From: Pelagibius sp965227505
Lineage (GTDB): Bacteria; Pseudomonadota; Alphaproteobacteria; Kiloniellales; Kiloniellaceae
DNA: 64,000 nucleotides
Assembly (NCBI RefSeq): GCF_965227505.1
Contig: NZ_OZ245757.1
Coordinates: 310,001 to 374,000 of the forward strand
Reading direction: 5' to 3'
Of this stretch, positions 44,569 through 52,395 are shown piece by piece. Numbering within the stretch: the stretch's first letter is position 1; every line of letters starts with the position of its first letter. The translations under genes were made by a program, and so were the position numbers. Under the pieces are notes generated by a model that saw only the letters and a list, made by a program, of their open reading frames with translations, did not search any database and was not told the origin of the DNA.

Positions 44569-45942
44569 CTAGCTGCGGTAGCAGACTTCTTTGGCGCCGG
44601 CGACGATGTCGTGCGCCTGCGGCAGCGCCAGGGCTTCCAGGTTGGCGGCATAGGGCATCGGCACGTCGACGCCGCAGACCCGCTTCACCGGCGCATCGAG
44701 CCAGTCGAAGGCCTGTTCCATGACAACGGAAGCAACCTCCGAACCGATGCCGGCATAGCCCCAGCCCTCCTCGCAGTTGACCAAGCGGTTGGTCTTCTGC
44801 ACCGAGGCGACGATGGTCTCGGTATCGAGGGGCCTGAGGCTGCGCAGATCGATGACCTCGGCGTCGATGCCTTCGGCCGCCAGGGTCTCGGCCGCCTCCA
44901 GGGCCTTGCCCACCATGATGGAAAAGGCGGTGATGGTAACGTCCTTGCCGGGCCGGGCGATGCGCGCCTTGCCGATGGGTACGGTCCAGTCGGGGCTGTC
45001 CGGCACGTCGAAGCTCTGTCCGTAGAGAATCTCGTTCTCCAGGAAGATCACCGGATTGTCGTCGCGGATCGCCGACTTGAGGAGCCCCTTGGCATCGGCG
45101 GCCGAGTAGGGCGAGACCACCTTCAGACCCGGGATGTGGGCATACCACGAGGCGTAGCACTGGGAATGCTGGGCCGCGACGCGGGCCGCCGCACCGTTGG
45201 GGCCGCGGAACACCATCGGCGAGGAAATCTGGCCGCCGGACATGTAGTGGGTCTTGGCGGCCGAGTTTATGATCTGGTCGATCGCCTGCATGGCGAAGTT
45301 GAAGGTCATGAACTCGACGATGGGCTTCAGGCCGTACATGGCCGCGCCGACGCCGAGACCTGCAAAGCCGTGCTCGGTGATCGGCGTGTCGACCACGCGC
45401 CGGGGGCCGAACTCGTCCAGCAGGCCCTGGCTGACCTTATAGGCGCCCTGGTACTCGGCGACTTCCTCGCCCATCAGGAAGACACGGCTGTCGCTGCGCA
45501 TCTCTTCCGCCATGGCGTCGCGCAACGCTTCCCGCACGGTCTGGGTGACCGTGGCGCCGGTCCACTCGGGCTCGGCGGGCGCCGGCGTCGCGGTCGGGGG
45601 TGCTGCTGCGACCGGCGGGGCTTCGGCTGTCGGCGCTTCCGGTGCGGCAGCAGGGACCGCTGCGGGCGCAGCCGAGACGGAGATCGCCGAAGCGTCCTCG
45701 CCGTCTTCCAGAAGAACGGCGATCACCTGGTTCACCGGCACTTCCTCGGTCCCCTCGGCGACCATAATCTTGCCGAGAACGCCTTCGTCCACCGCCTCGA
45801 CCTCCATGGTCGCCTTGTCGGTTTCGATTTCCGCCAGGATATCGCCGGAGGAGACTTCGTCCCCCTCCTGCTTCAGCCATTTGGCCAGCTTCCCCTCGGT
45901 CATGGTCGGCGAGAGCGCCGGCATCAGTACTTCGATTGGCAT
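44569..45942 (-). CDS. pdhB: pyruvate dehydrogenase complex E1 beta subunit with N-terminal lipoyl domain
   Basis: A 457-aa E1-beta. Residues 1-80 form a lipoyl domain (EIETDKATMEVEAVDEG, near-identical to that of PdhC), then an Ala/Pro linker (90-130), then the transketolase-like domain with GEEVAEYQGAYKVSQGL, EFMTFNFAMQAIDQIINSAAKTHYMSGGQ and FIENEILYG-like regions. The extra lipoyl domain on E1-beta is a known alphaproteobacterial feature, so lipoate demand per complex is raised. It lies 75 bp after pdhA. Confidence 0.97.
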   Translation of the reverse strand: MPIEVLMPALSPTMTEGKLAKWLKQEGDEVSSGDILAEIETDKATMEVEAVDEGVLGKIMVAEGTEEVPVNQVIAVLLEDGEDASAISVSAAPAAVPAAAPEAPTAEAPPVAAAPPTATPAPAEPEWTGATVTQTVREALRDAMAEEMRSDSRVFLMGEEVAEYQGAYKVSQGLLDEFGPRRVVDTPITEHGFAGLGVGAAMYGLKPIVEFMTFNFAMQAIDQIINSAAKTHYMSGGQISSPMVFRGPNGAAARVAAQHSQCYASWYAHIPGLKVVSPYSAADAKGLLKSAIRDDNPVIFLENEILYGQSFDVPDSPDWTVPIGKARIARPGKDVTITAFSIMVGKALEAAETLAAEGIDAEVIDLRSLRPLDTETIVASVQKTNRLVNCEEGWGYAGIGSEVASVVMEQAFDWLDAPVKRVCGVDVPMPYAANLEALALPQAHDIVAGAKEVCYRS

Positions 45943-46017
45943 GGTCCCTCCCGGGAGATTGCATCCGTCGGCTGACGCGGCAGACGCCGCTGGCCGTGCC
46001 GGTGTTGTCTCGGTGCT

Positions 46018-47043
46018 TTAGACGTAAACGTCGGTGTAGAGCTCGCTGGGATCGGGCTCCGGACTGGTCTGAGCGAAGTCCGCCGCCTCGGAGACGATGG
46101 CCTTCACTTCCTTGTCCAGGGCCTTCAGGCGATCCTCGTCCATCACCTTGCGCTCGATCATGATGCCGCGCAGCCGCTCGATGGGGTCGCGCTCCTGGCG
46201 CACTTTCTGAACTTCTTCCTTCGAGCGGTACTTGGCCGGGTCGGACATGGAATGCCCGCGGTAGCGGTAGGTCAGCATCTCCATGATGAAGGGGCCCTTG
46301 CCCGAGCGTGCGTGGCCCAGGGCCTTTTCCGCCGCCTCGCGCACCGCCAGCACGTCCATGCCGTCGACCTGAATGCCCGGAATGCCGTAGGCCTGGCCGC
46401 GGTTATAGAGTTCCGTGCTCTTTGCAGAGGAACGCTCGATCGAGGTCCCCATGCCGTACTTGTTGTTTTCGATAACGTAGACCGCCGGCAGCGACCAGAG
46501 CGCCGCCATGTTGAAGGACTCGTAGACCTGGCCCTGGTTGAGGGCGCCGTCACCGAGATAGGTGATCGAGACGGCGTCTTCCTCGAGATAGCGGTGGGCA
46601 AAGGCGAAGCCGGTGCCGAGCGGCACCTGGGCGCCGACGATGCCATGGCCGCCGAAGAAGCGCTCTTCGCGGCTGAACATGTGCATCGAGCCGCCCTTGC
46701 CCTTGGAATAGCCGCCGCTGCGCCCGGTGAGCTCGGCCATCACGCCCTTCGGATCCATGCCGCAGGCAAGCATATGGGCATGGTCACGGTAGGAGGTGAG
46801 AACGGTGTCCAGCGGGCCCATGGCCGCCTGCACCCCGACCACGACCGCTTCCTGTCCGATGTAGAGGTGGCAGAAGCCCCCGATCAGACCCATGCCATAC
46901 ATCTGCCCCGCCTTCTCCTCGAAGCGGCGGATCAGCAACATGTCACGGTAGTAACTCTGAAGGTCTTCGACGGAAACCTTGATCGGTGCTGCGGCGGCCT
47001 TGCGTTTGCCGCCGCGCGACGCCGTCGCTTTGGTGCTTGCCAT
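46018..47043 (-). CDS. pdhA: pyruvate dehydrogenase complex E1 alpha subunit
   Basis: A 341-aa thiamine-diphosphate subunit that decarboxylates pyruvate with PdhB. The ThDP motif GDGALNQGQVYESFNMAALW...ENNKYGMGT (GDG to NN) lies near residue 160-195, and the regulatory-type loop YRYRGHSMSDPAKYRSKEE near 265. ATG 47043 gives a Lys/Ala-rich N-terminal extension typical of the alphaproteobacterial type. It heads pdhA-pdhB-pdhC, preceded by an AT-rich promoter region with a TTGTG...CACAA palindrome. Confidence 0.97.
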   Translation of the reverse strand: MASTKATASRGGKRKAAAAPIKVSVEDLQSYYRDMLLIRRFEEKAGQMYGMGLIGGFCHLYIGQEAVVVGVQAAMGPLDTVLTSYRDHAHMLACGMDPKGVMAELTGRSGGYSKGKGGSMHMFSREERFFGGHGIVGAQVPLGTGFAFAHRYLEEDAVSITYLGDGALNQGQVYESFNMAALWSLPAVYVIENNKYGMGTSIERSSAKSTELYNRGQAYGIPGIQVDGMDVLAVREAAEKALGHARSGKGPFIMEMLTYRYRGHSMSDPAKYRSKEEVQKVRQERDPIERLRGIMIERKVMDEDRLKALDKEVKAIVSEAADFAQTSPEPDPSELYTDVYV

Positions 47044-47167
47044 AGGGGGGCTCCCTGCGTTGCGCAAAGGGTCAAAGGCGGTTTGTCTCCGCCGGATTGC
47101 CGGCGCAGCTTAACGCAACCGATGCAGGGATGCAATCTTGGTTAATCTTTTGATTTATATTGCATAA

Positions 47168-47183
47168 TTGTGAATTAACACAA
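47168..47183. promoter_or_regulatory. palindrome in the pdhA promoter region (candidate operator)
   Basis: TTGTGAATTAACACAA, arms TTGTG/CACAA, lies about 125 bp upstream of the pdhA start in an AT-rich 60-bp segment (47136-47200) that contrasts with the GC-rich surroundings. It could bind a regulator of the PDH operon; it does not match the E. coli PdhR site as I know it. Confidence 0.45.
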
Positions 47184-47221
47184 TATACGTTAAACCTGAA
47201 AGAAGCAATCCTTCTGGCTGA

Positions 47222-47563
47222 TCATGGAAGCGCCGGAGAGCGCTGCAGAGCGGGTTCCAGAAAGATAACATGGTCCCGCTCGGCCCCGTAGTTCAAGATT
47301 GCATGCGCCTGCTCTTCCAGCAGGTCGGGGTCCAGGGTCGCGCCGCGCAACAGGGCGACGCGCCGTTCCAGCCGGCCGCGTTCCTCCTCCAGGCTGTCCG
47401 CCTTGGCCATCACCTGCTGCTGTTCCTGCTTCAGCAGGATCCAGGCATAGAAGCCCCGGTCGCCGTTCATCGCATGGTATGCGAAGTAGGCAACCATGCA
47501 GGCGGCAAGAACCTGGGGGACGGCCTGTCGGGCGCGGGTCTTGATCTCTCGGAGCAAACGCAT
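47222..47563 (-). CDS. ftsB: FtsB/DivIC-family septum formation protein
   Basis: A 113-aa bitopic division protein. A basic cytosolic N-terminus (MRLLREIKTRARQ) is followed by one membrane helix (VPQVLAACMVAYFAYHAMNG, residues about 15-34) and a periplasmic coiled coil (LLKQEQQQVMAKADSLEEERGRLERRVALLRG). It bridges FtsL and FtsQ at the divisome. It sits between eno and pdhA, the usual alphaproteobacterial order. Eight GANTC sites lie directly upstream. Confidence 0.92.
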   Translation of the reverse strand: MRLLREIKTRARQAVPQVLAACMVAYFAYHAMNGDRGFYAWILLKQEQQQVMAKADSLEEERGRLERRVALLRGATLDPDLLEEQAHAILNYGAERDHVIFLEPALQRSPALP

Positions 47564-47573
47564 GACCGGCAGC

Positions 47574-47684
47574 GAATCACACCCCGATTCGCCCGGTCAA
47601 GGAAAAAAGAGTCAAGGATTCCAAATAGATTCAGGAAAGAGTCCGGCGGCCCAGGTGTTCCGCCTTTGGACTCGTTTTGGACTC
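47574..47684. promoter_or_regulatory. cluster of eight GANTC (CcrM-type methylation) sites upstream of ftsB
   Basis: GANTC occurs at 47574, 47586, 47609, 47617, 47628, 47639, 47669 and 47680, eight times in 111 bp, whereas random sequence would give about 0.4. In alphaproteobacteria CcrM methylates GANTC and the methylation state times cell-cycle genes. The cluster starts 11 bp from the ftsB start. Confidence 0.75.
47639..47673 (-). terminator. hairpin between eno and ftsB
   Basis: GAGTCC-GGCGG (47639-47649) pairs with CCGCC-TTT-GGACTC (47660-47673); a second GGACTC copy at 47679-47684 offers an alternative partner. It lies 50 bp after the eno stop on the minus strand and is followed by TTTCC, with a T6 run further on (47603-47608). 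Probably an eno terminator, overlapping the GANTC cluster. Confidence 0.5.
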
Positions 47685-47722
47685 TTCTTTGCCGCCCCCG
47701 GCAACTGCGACACCGCCGCGGA

Positions 47723-49000
47723 TCACCCGGTCCCGACCACGCGCCCGGCGTAGATTGCGCTGGTGCCGAGCTCTTCCTCGATGCGGATGAGCTGGTTGTA
47801 CTTGGCCAGGCGGTCCGAGCGGGAGAGCGAACCGGTCTTGATCTGACCGCAGTTGGTGGCCACCGCCAGATCGGCGATGGTCGCGTCCTCCGTCTCGCCG
47901 GAACGGTGCGACATCACGGCCGTATAGGCCGCTTTGTGTGCGGTGTTCACGGCTTCCAGGGTCTCGGACAGGGTGCCGATCTGGTTCACCTTGACGAGGA
48001 TGGAGTTGGCCACGCCCTTCTCGATGCCGTCGCGCAGCCGCACCGGATTGGTGACGAAGAGATCGTCACCGACCAGCTGGACCCGCTCACCCAGGGCATC
48101 GGTCAGCAGCTTCCAGCCGTCCCAGTCGTCCTCGCTCATGCCGTCCTCGATGGAGGCGATGGGATAGCGGCCGCAGAGCTCGACCAGGTAGTCCACCATG
48201 GCGCCGGAATCGAGGCTCTTGCCCTCGCCTTCCAGCTCGTACTTTCCGGATTTGAAGTATTCCGTGGAGGCACAGTCGAGCGCCAGCACCACGTCGTCCC
48301 CAAGGCTGTAGCCCGCCGCCTCGGTGGCCCGCGCGACGAACCCAAGGGCCTCGTCGGTGGAGGCCAGGTTCGGCGCGAAGCCGCCCTCGTCACCGACGTT
48401 GGTGTTGTGCCCCGCGTCCTTCAGGCCCTTGCGCAGGGCATGAAAGATTTCGGCGCCCATGCGCACGCCCTCCGCCAGGGTGTCGGCGCCCACCGGCATG
48501 ATCATGAATTCCTGGATGTCGATCGGATTGTCGGCATGGGCGCCGCCGTTGACGATGTTCATCATCGGCACCGGCAGGGTCCGGGCATAGCTGCCGCCGA
48601 CATAGCGATAGAGCGGGAGGCCCGCCTCTTCCGCCGCCGCCTTGGCGACAGCGAGGGAGACGCCGAGGATCGCGTTGGCGCCCAGGCGACCCTTGTTGTC
48701 GGTCTCGTCGAGATCGATCATGGTCTGGTCGACGTGAACCTGGTCCTCGGCATCGAGACCGGAGAGCACGTCGAAGATCTCGTGATTGACGGCCTCGACG
48801 GCCGCAAGGACACCCTTGCCGCCATAGCGCCCCTTGTCGCCGTCGCGCAGTTCGACGGCCTCATGCGCGCCGGTCGAAGCGCCGGAGGGGACCGCCGCGC
48901 GCCCGAAGGCGCCGCTCTCCAGCGTCACGTCGACCTCGACGGTCGGGTTGCCGCGGGAATCCAGGATCTCCCTGCCTCTGATGTCGATGATTGCCGTCAT
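47723..49000 (-). CDS. eno: enolase
   Basis: A 425-aa glycolytic enzyme converting 2-phosphoglycerate to phosphoenolpyruvate; also a common degradosome partner. ATG 49000 gives MTAIIDIRGREILDSRGNPTVEVDV. The substrate loop PSGASTGAHEAVELRDGD, metal ligands in LALDCASTEYF, SIEDGMSEDDWDGW and VGDDLFVTNP, the catalytic Lys in SILVKVNQIGTLSET and the signature MSHRSGETEDATIADLAVA are all present. Confidence 0.99.
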   Translation of the reverse strand: MTAIIDIRGREILDSRGNPTVEVDVTLESGAFGRAAVPSGASTGAHEAVELRDGDKGRYGGKGVLAAVEAVNHEIFDVLSGLDAEDQVHVDQTMIDLDETDNKGRLGANAILGVSLAVAKAAAEEAGLPLYRYVGGSYARTLPVPMMNIVNGGAHADNPIDIQEFMIMPVGADTLAEGVRMGAEIFHALRKGLKDAGHNTNVGDEGGFAPNLASTDEALGFVARATEAAGYSLGDDVVLALDCASTEYFKSGKYELEGEGKSLDSGAMVDYLVELCGRYPIASIEDGMSEDDWDGWKLLTDALGERVQLVGDDLFVTNPVRLRDGIEKGVANSILVKVNQIGTLSETLEAVNTAHKAAYTAVMSHRSGETEDATIADLAVATNCGQIKTGSLSRSDRLAKYNQLIRIEEELGTSAIYAGRVVGTG

Positions 49001-49210
49001 GGTTCCTGCGGTCCTCTCCGTCTTTCGTGTCCTGCATCGTTCTCCCGTGGTGCGGCAGCTCAACGGCTGCCTGCTCCGAGGCCGATGGATACAGGGTTTT
49101 CAAACAGATTTCCCGCAGAAAATGGATCGCTGAAAAGCAAAGCGGCGGATGCACCCTGCATCCGCCGCCTCTCTCGGTCGGGCTCTCCCAATCAACGCCA
49201 GACCCAGTTT

Positions 49211-50995
49211 CTATGCCGCCTTGTTCTCATCCAACTTGCGGATGCCGTCGAGGAAGCTTTGGACATTGGTCTTCATGGTGTCCGCCTGGCGCGACAGCTC
49301 GCTGGCGGCGTCCTGGACATCCTTGGCGGAACTGCCGGTTTCTTCGGCCGCCTGGGAGACGCCGGTCACGTTCTTGTCGACCTCCGCCGTGCCGGCGGCG
49401 GCCTGTTCGACGTTGCGGGCGATCTCCTGGGTCGCTGCGGTCTGCTCCTCCACAGCCGAGGCGATGCTGGTGGAGATCTCGTTGATGCTGGTGATCGTCG
49501 TGGCGATCTCCTTGATCTTGCCGACCGCCCCGCCGGTGGCCTCCTGCATCTCGCCGATCTGGCGGGAGATATCCTCGGTGGCCTTGGCGGTCTGGTTGGC
49601 CAGCGACTTGACCTCGTTGGCCACCACGGCAAAGCCCTTTCCGGCCTCGCCCGCCCGGGCTGCCTCGATGGTGGCGTTGAGAGCCAGAAGGTTGGTCTGC
49701 TCGGCAATGTCGGAAATCAGCGCCATGATTTCGCCGATGCGCTGGGCGGCATCGTCCAGGCTCTGCATCTCCGTATTGGCGCTTTGCGCCTGGGCCACGG
49801 CGCCCTGGGCGACCGAGGTGGACTGCGCCACCTGGTTGCTGATCTCGGCGATGGCGTTGGAGAGCTCCTCGGCAGCCGCCGCCACCGTCTGAACGTTGGC
49901 GGAGGCTTCCTGCGAAGCCGCAGCCACGGAGCTGGACTGTGCAGAGGTGCGCTCCGCGGTCGAGGTCAGCGAGCCTGCGGTCGACTGCATCTCGGTGGCC
50001 GCCGAGGAGACCGTCTCGAGCACAATCTGAATCTTCTGGTCGAAATCGCGGGTCAGCTCGGACTGGCGCAGCAGGCGTTGTTTCTGACGCTCCTCCTCGG
50101 CCTTCTGCTGTTCGGCCAGTTCATTCGCTTTGATCGTCGTCTGGCGGAAGACCTCGATGGTCTGGGCGAGGTCGCCGACTTCGTCCTTGGTGTCCACCTT
50201 CAACTCGACCGAGGTGTCGCCGTCAGCCAGGGCCTTCACGGTGTCCACGGCGCGGCCCAGCGGCCGGGAGAGCCCGTTGGCCATGAACCAGCCAAGCCCG
50301 AGCCCCACAACGATCCCGATCCCCGAAACGGTCGCAAGCAGCACAAAGGCGCGCTTCTCGTCATCCTCGGCCTTCAGGGCCGCCGCCTCGGTGAAGGCCT
50401 CGAGCTCTGCAACTAGATGCTCCAGCTCCTTGCTCAGGACATCCTGCTCCGCCTCAACCGCCTCGGCCTTCTCCTCGACCTCCGCCAGCGCGCCAGAGTC
50501 GATCAGGGTAAAGATCTCGCGCGCATGGACGACGTAGTCGTGGTGGTGCTTATCAATGACCGTGAGCTGTTTAAGGGCGCTTTCCATCTCGGCGCGCTGT
50601 TCAGCCGTATGCACCCGCTCAATGCCCGACTGCGCCAAGTCCTTGGCCTTTTTCAGCTCAGTCTCGGCCACCTCGTTGAGGGCGTCGAAGTTCTCGCGCG
50701 CGCTGAGATAGAGGTCCTCTGCGTGGCTGTCCGACCGAATCATCGGCGCTAGGCGCAGGGCCCGCTCGAAGAGGATCGCCTTTTCAAGCTGCGCCACGGT
50801 CAGCAGCGAGACATGGCTGGTCAGCGGAACGTCGACCTCTGCGAGGTCGGCGATCTCCGTGCCGATCAAATCCAGCTTCCACAGCGTGATGGCGGCGTTG
50901 ACTCCGACAATCGCCAATAGCACGCCGACGAGCCCGAGAATCTTAGCGCGCAGCTTCAGATTCCCGAGGTATGAAAGGACGTTAAACTTAGTCAT
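49211..50995 (-). CDS. methyl-accepting chemotaxis protein
   Basis: A 594-aa membrane chemoreceptor. TM1 lies near residues 17-38 (AKILGLVGVLLAIVGVNAAI), a helical periplasmic sensing domain of about 170 residues follows, TM2 is near 215-238 (VLLATVSGIGIVVGLGLGWFM), then HAMP and a long signalling coiled coil with the hairpin tip EQTNLLALNATIEAARAGEAGKGFAVVANEVKSLA. No C-terminal CheR/CheB tether is seen. No chemotaxis partners are nearby; it is inserted between eno and kdsA. A TATAAT -10 lies about 100 bp upstream. Confidence 0.95.
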   Translation of the reverse strand: MTKFNVLSYLGNLKLRAKILGLVGVLLAIVGVNAAITLWKLDLIGTEIADLAEVDVPLTSHVSLLTVAQLEKAILFERALRLAPMIRSDSHAEDLYLSARENFDALNEVAETELKKAKDLAQSGIERVHTAEQRAEMESALKQLTVIDKHHHDYVVHAREIFTLIDSGALAEVEEKAEAVEAEQDVLSKELEHLVAELEAFTEAAALKAEDDEKRAFVLLATVSGIGIVVGLGLGWFMANGLSRPLGRAVDTVKALADGDTSVELKVDTKDEVGDLAQTIEVFRQTTIKANELAEQQKAEEERQKQRLLRQSELTRDFDQKIQIVLETVSSAATEMQSTAGSLTSTAERTSAQSSSVAAASQEASANVQTVAAAAEELSNAIAEISNQVAQSTSVAQGAVAQAQSANTEMQSLDDAAQRIGEIMALISDIAEQTNLLALNATIEAARAGEAGKGFAVVANEVKSLANQTAKATEDISRQIGEMQEATGGAVGKIKEIATTITSINEISTSIASAVEEQTAATQEIARNVEQAAAGTAEVDKNVTGVSQAAEETGSSAKDVQDAASELSRQADTMKTNVQSFLDGIRKLDENKAA

Positions 50996-51458
50996 GGCCA
51001 GCTCCGATCAAGATTGCTCCACCCACTCGATCGCCGACCTCTTTTTTGAGGCTAATCTAAACGTCATTGATGGATCTTTGATTAATCTAGAAAGATTATA
51101 GTCATATCGCGTAGAAGTTGTTTTATTAGACTCTTTTATATTAGGTATTCCTAACTCTTTGATCGGCCACTCTTTATCGGCGCGTGCAGTGCAGCTTGTG
51201 CGGCAAGCCGGGCGCCGTTCCGGGGTGCACGGCCAAAGAAATCTGCAGTGCCTGGAGACCTTGTCGACCTTGGAGGCCTGCAGCCAAGCGGCTCTGATGC
51301 AAAGGCGGCAACCGAGAGAACCGGCAAGCGGCGACAGCGGGTGAAGCGGGATCGCGCATCACCTTGCGGTGACGCAGCCCCGCCGCTATGAAGCTGCCTC
51401 CACGGGTCAGTTCGAAATGCACTGACAAATCCTGATTGGCGGCGACGAGGCGACGGCG
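50996..51458. other. AT-rich divergent promoter region between the chemoreceptor and kdsA
   Basis: This 463-bp stretch holds no convincing gene. The chemoreceptor side (51040-51150) is unusually AT-rich, with the hairpin CCTC-TTTTTT-GAGG at 51038-51051, an ATCTTT/AAAGAT inverted repeat at 51074-51096, and the -10 element described separately. The kdsA side (51180-51458) is GC-rich; no clear promoter could be chosen there. Confidence 0.5.
51095..51100 (-). promoter_or_regulatory. predicted -10 element of the chemoreceptor gene
   Basis: A perfect TATAAT on the minus strand, about 100 bp upstream of the chemoreceptor start, in the AT-rich segment. The -35 region (AACAAC at suitable spacing) is poor, so activation or an extended -10 would be needed. 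Confidence 0.4.
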
Positions 51459-52319
51459 ATGCAACTCACCCTGAAGCAATGGGATCTTTCACTCGGCGAC
51501 GGTCAGCCGCTGTTCTGCATCCTCGGCCTCAACGTACTCGAAGACCTCGGCCTGGCCCTGGAGACGGCCCAGGAGCTGAAGCATGTCGCGGCAGAGCTCG
51601 ACCTGCCCTTCGTGTTCAAGGCCAGCTTCGACAAGGCCAACCGCTCCTCGTTCAAGAGCTTTCGCGGGCCCGGCCTGAAAGCAGGCCTGGAGACCCTTGC
51701 CGCCGTGAAGGAGCGCGAAAACCTGCCGATCGCGACGGACATTCACGAGCCCGGGCAGGCCGACGCCGTGGCGAGCGTCGCCGATCTGGTTCAGATCCCG
51801 GCTTTCCTCTGCCGGCAGACCGATCTGGTGGTGGCCGCCGCCAAGGCGACCGCGGCCAAGGGCGGGCTGCTGCACGTCAAGAAGGCGCAGTTCCTTGCGC
51901 CCTGGGACTGCCACAGCATCCTCAGGAAGATCGAAGAGGCTGCGGGCCCCGGCCTGACCATCCTTTGCGAGCGCGGAACCGCCTTCGGCTACAACAATCT
52001 GGTGGTGGACATGCTGAGCATTCCGGCGATGCGGCAGCTGGGCGTCCCGGTCACCATCGACGCCACCCACGCGGTCCAGCTCCCCGGAGCGAAAGCGGAT
52101 TCCGACGGAGTGTCCACCGGCGGGCGGCGCGACGGCGTCGCGGTGATCGCGGCGGCGGCGGTTGCCGCCGGGGCGGATGGCGTGTTCCTGGAGTTTCACC
52201 CGGATCCGGAAAAGGCCCTATGCGACGGCCCGAGCTGCCTGCCGCTCGCCGGCGCCCGCGAAGTCCTCGGCCGGCTGAAAGCCCTGCACAGCACACTGAG
52301 TGCCCGCAACGCAGCCTGA
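51459..52319 (+). CDS. kdsA: 3-deoxy-D-manno-octulosonate 8-phosphate synthase
   Basis: A 286-aa enzyme condensing arabinose-5-phosphate and PEP for lipopolysaccharide KDO. Landmarks: FVFKASFDKANRSSFKSFRGPGL near residue 51, TDIHEPGQ, QIPAFLCRQTDL, VKKAQFLAPWDC, CERGTAFGYNNLVVDM and DATHAVQLPG. At the N-terminus it reads LGLNVLED, with Asn where metal-dependent enzymes have Cys, and it has LCDGPS near the end, both marks of the metal-independent class. It is the only gene between eno and tpiA on the plus strand. Confidence 0.96.
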   Translation: MQLTLKQWDLSLGDGQPLFCILGLNVLEDLGLALETAQELKHVAAELDLPFVFKASFDKANRSSFKSFRGPGLKAGLETLAAVKERENLPIATDIHEPGQADAVASVADLVQIPAFLCRQTDLVVAAAKATAAKGGLLHVKKAQFLAPWDCHSILRKIEEAAGPGLTILCERGTAFGYNNLVVDMLSIPAMRQLGVPVTIDATHAVQLPGAKADSDGVSTGGRRDGVAVIAAAAVAAGADGVFLEFHPDPEKALCDGPSCLPLAGAREVLGRLKALHSTLSARNAA

Positions 52320-52395
52320 CTGGAGGCTGCCGCCCCGGACCGCCGCCCCAGACTGCCGCCCGGGACTGCCTCACGCCACGTTGCCTTCCGGGCGC

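Noticed and set aside
43294..45975. An 893-codon open frame antisense to pdhC and pdhB
   Set aside because: Driven by the Ala/Pro-rich linkers on the opposite strand; both PDH genes are secure.
47270..50416. A 1048-codon open frame antisense to ftsB, eno and the chemoreceptor
   Set aside because: It spans three clear minus-strand genes and their gaps; composition is the complement of those genes.
51105..51115. An 11-mer (TATCGCGTAGA) shared with 62179-62189, both upstream of sensory genes
   Set aside because: In 64 kb many 11-mers recur by chance; the surrounding bases differ and only one copy is palindromic.
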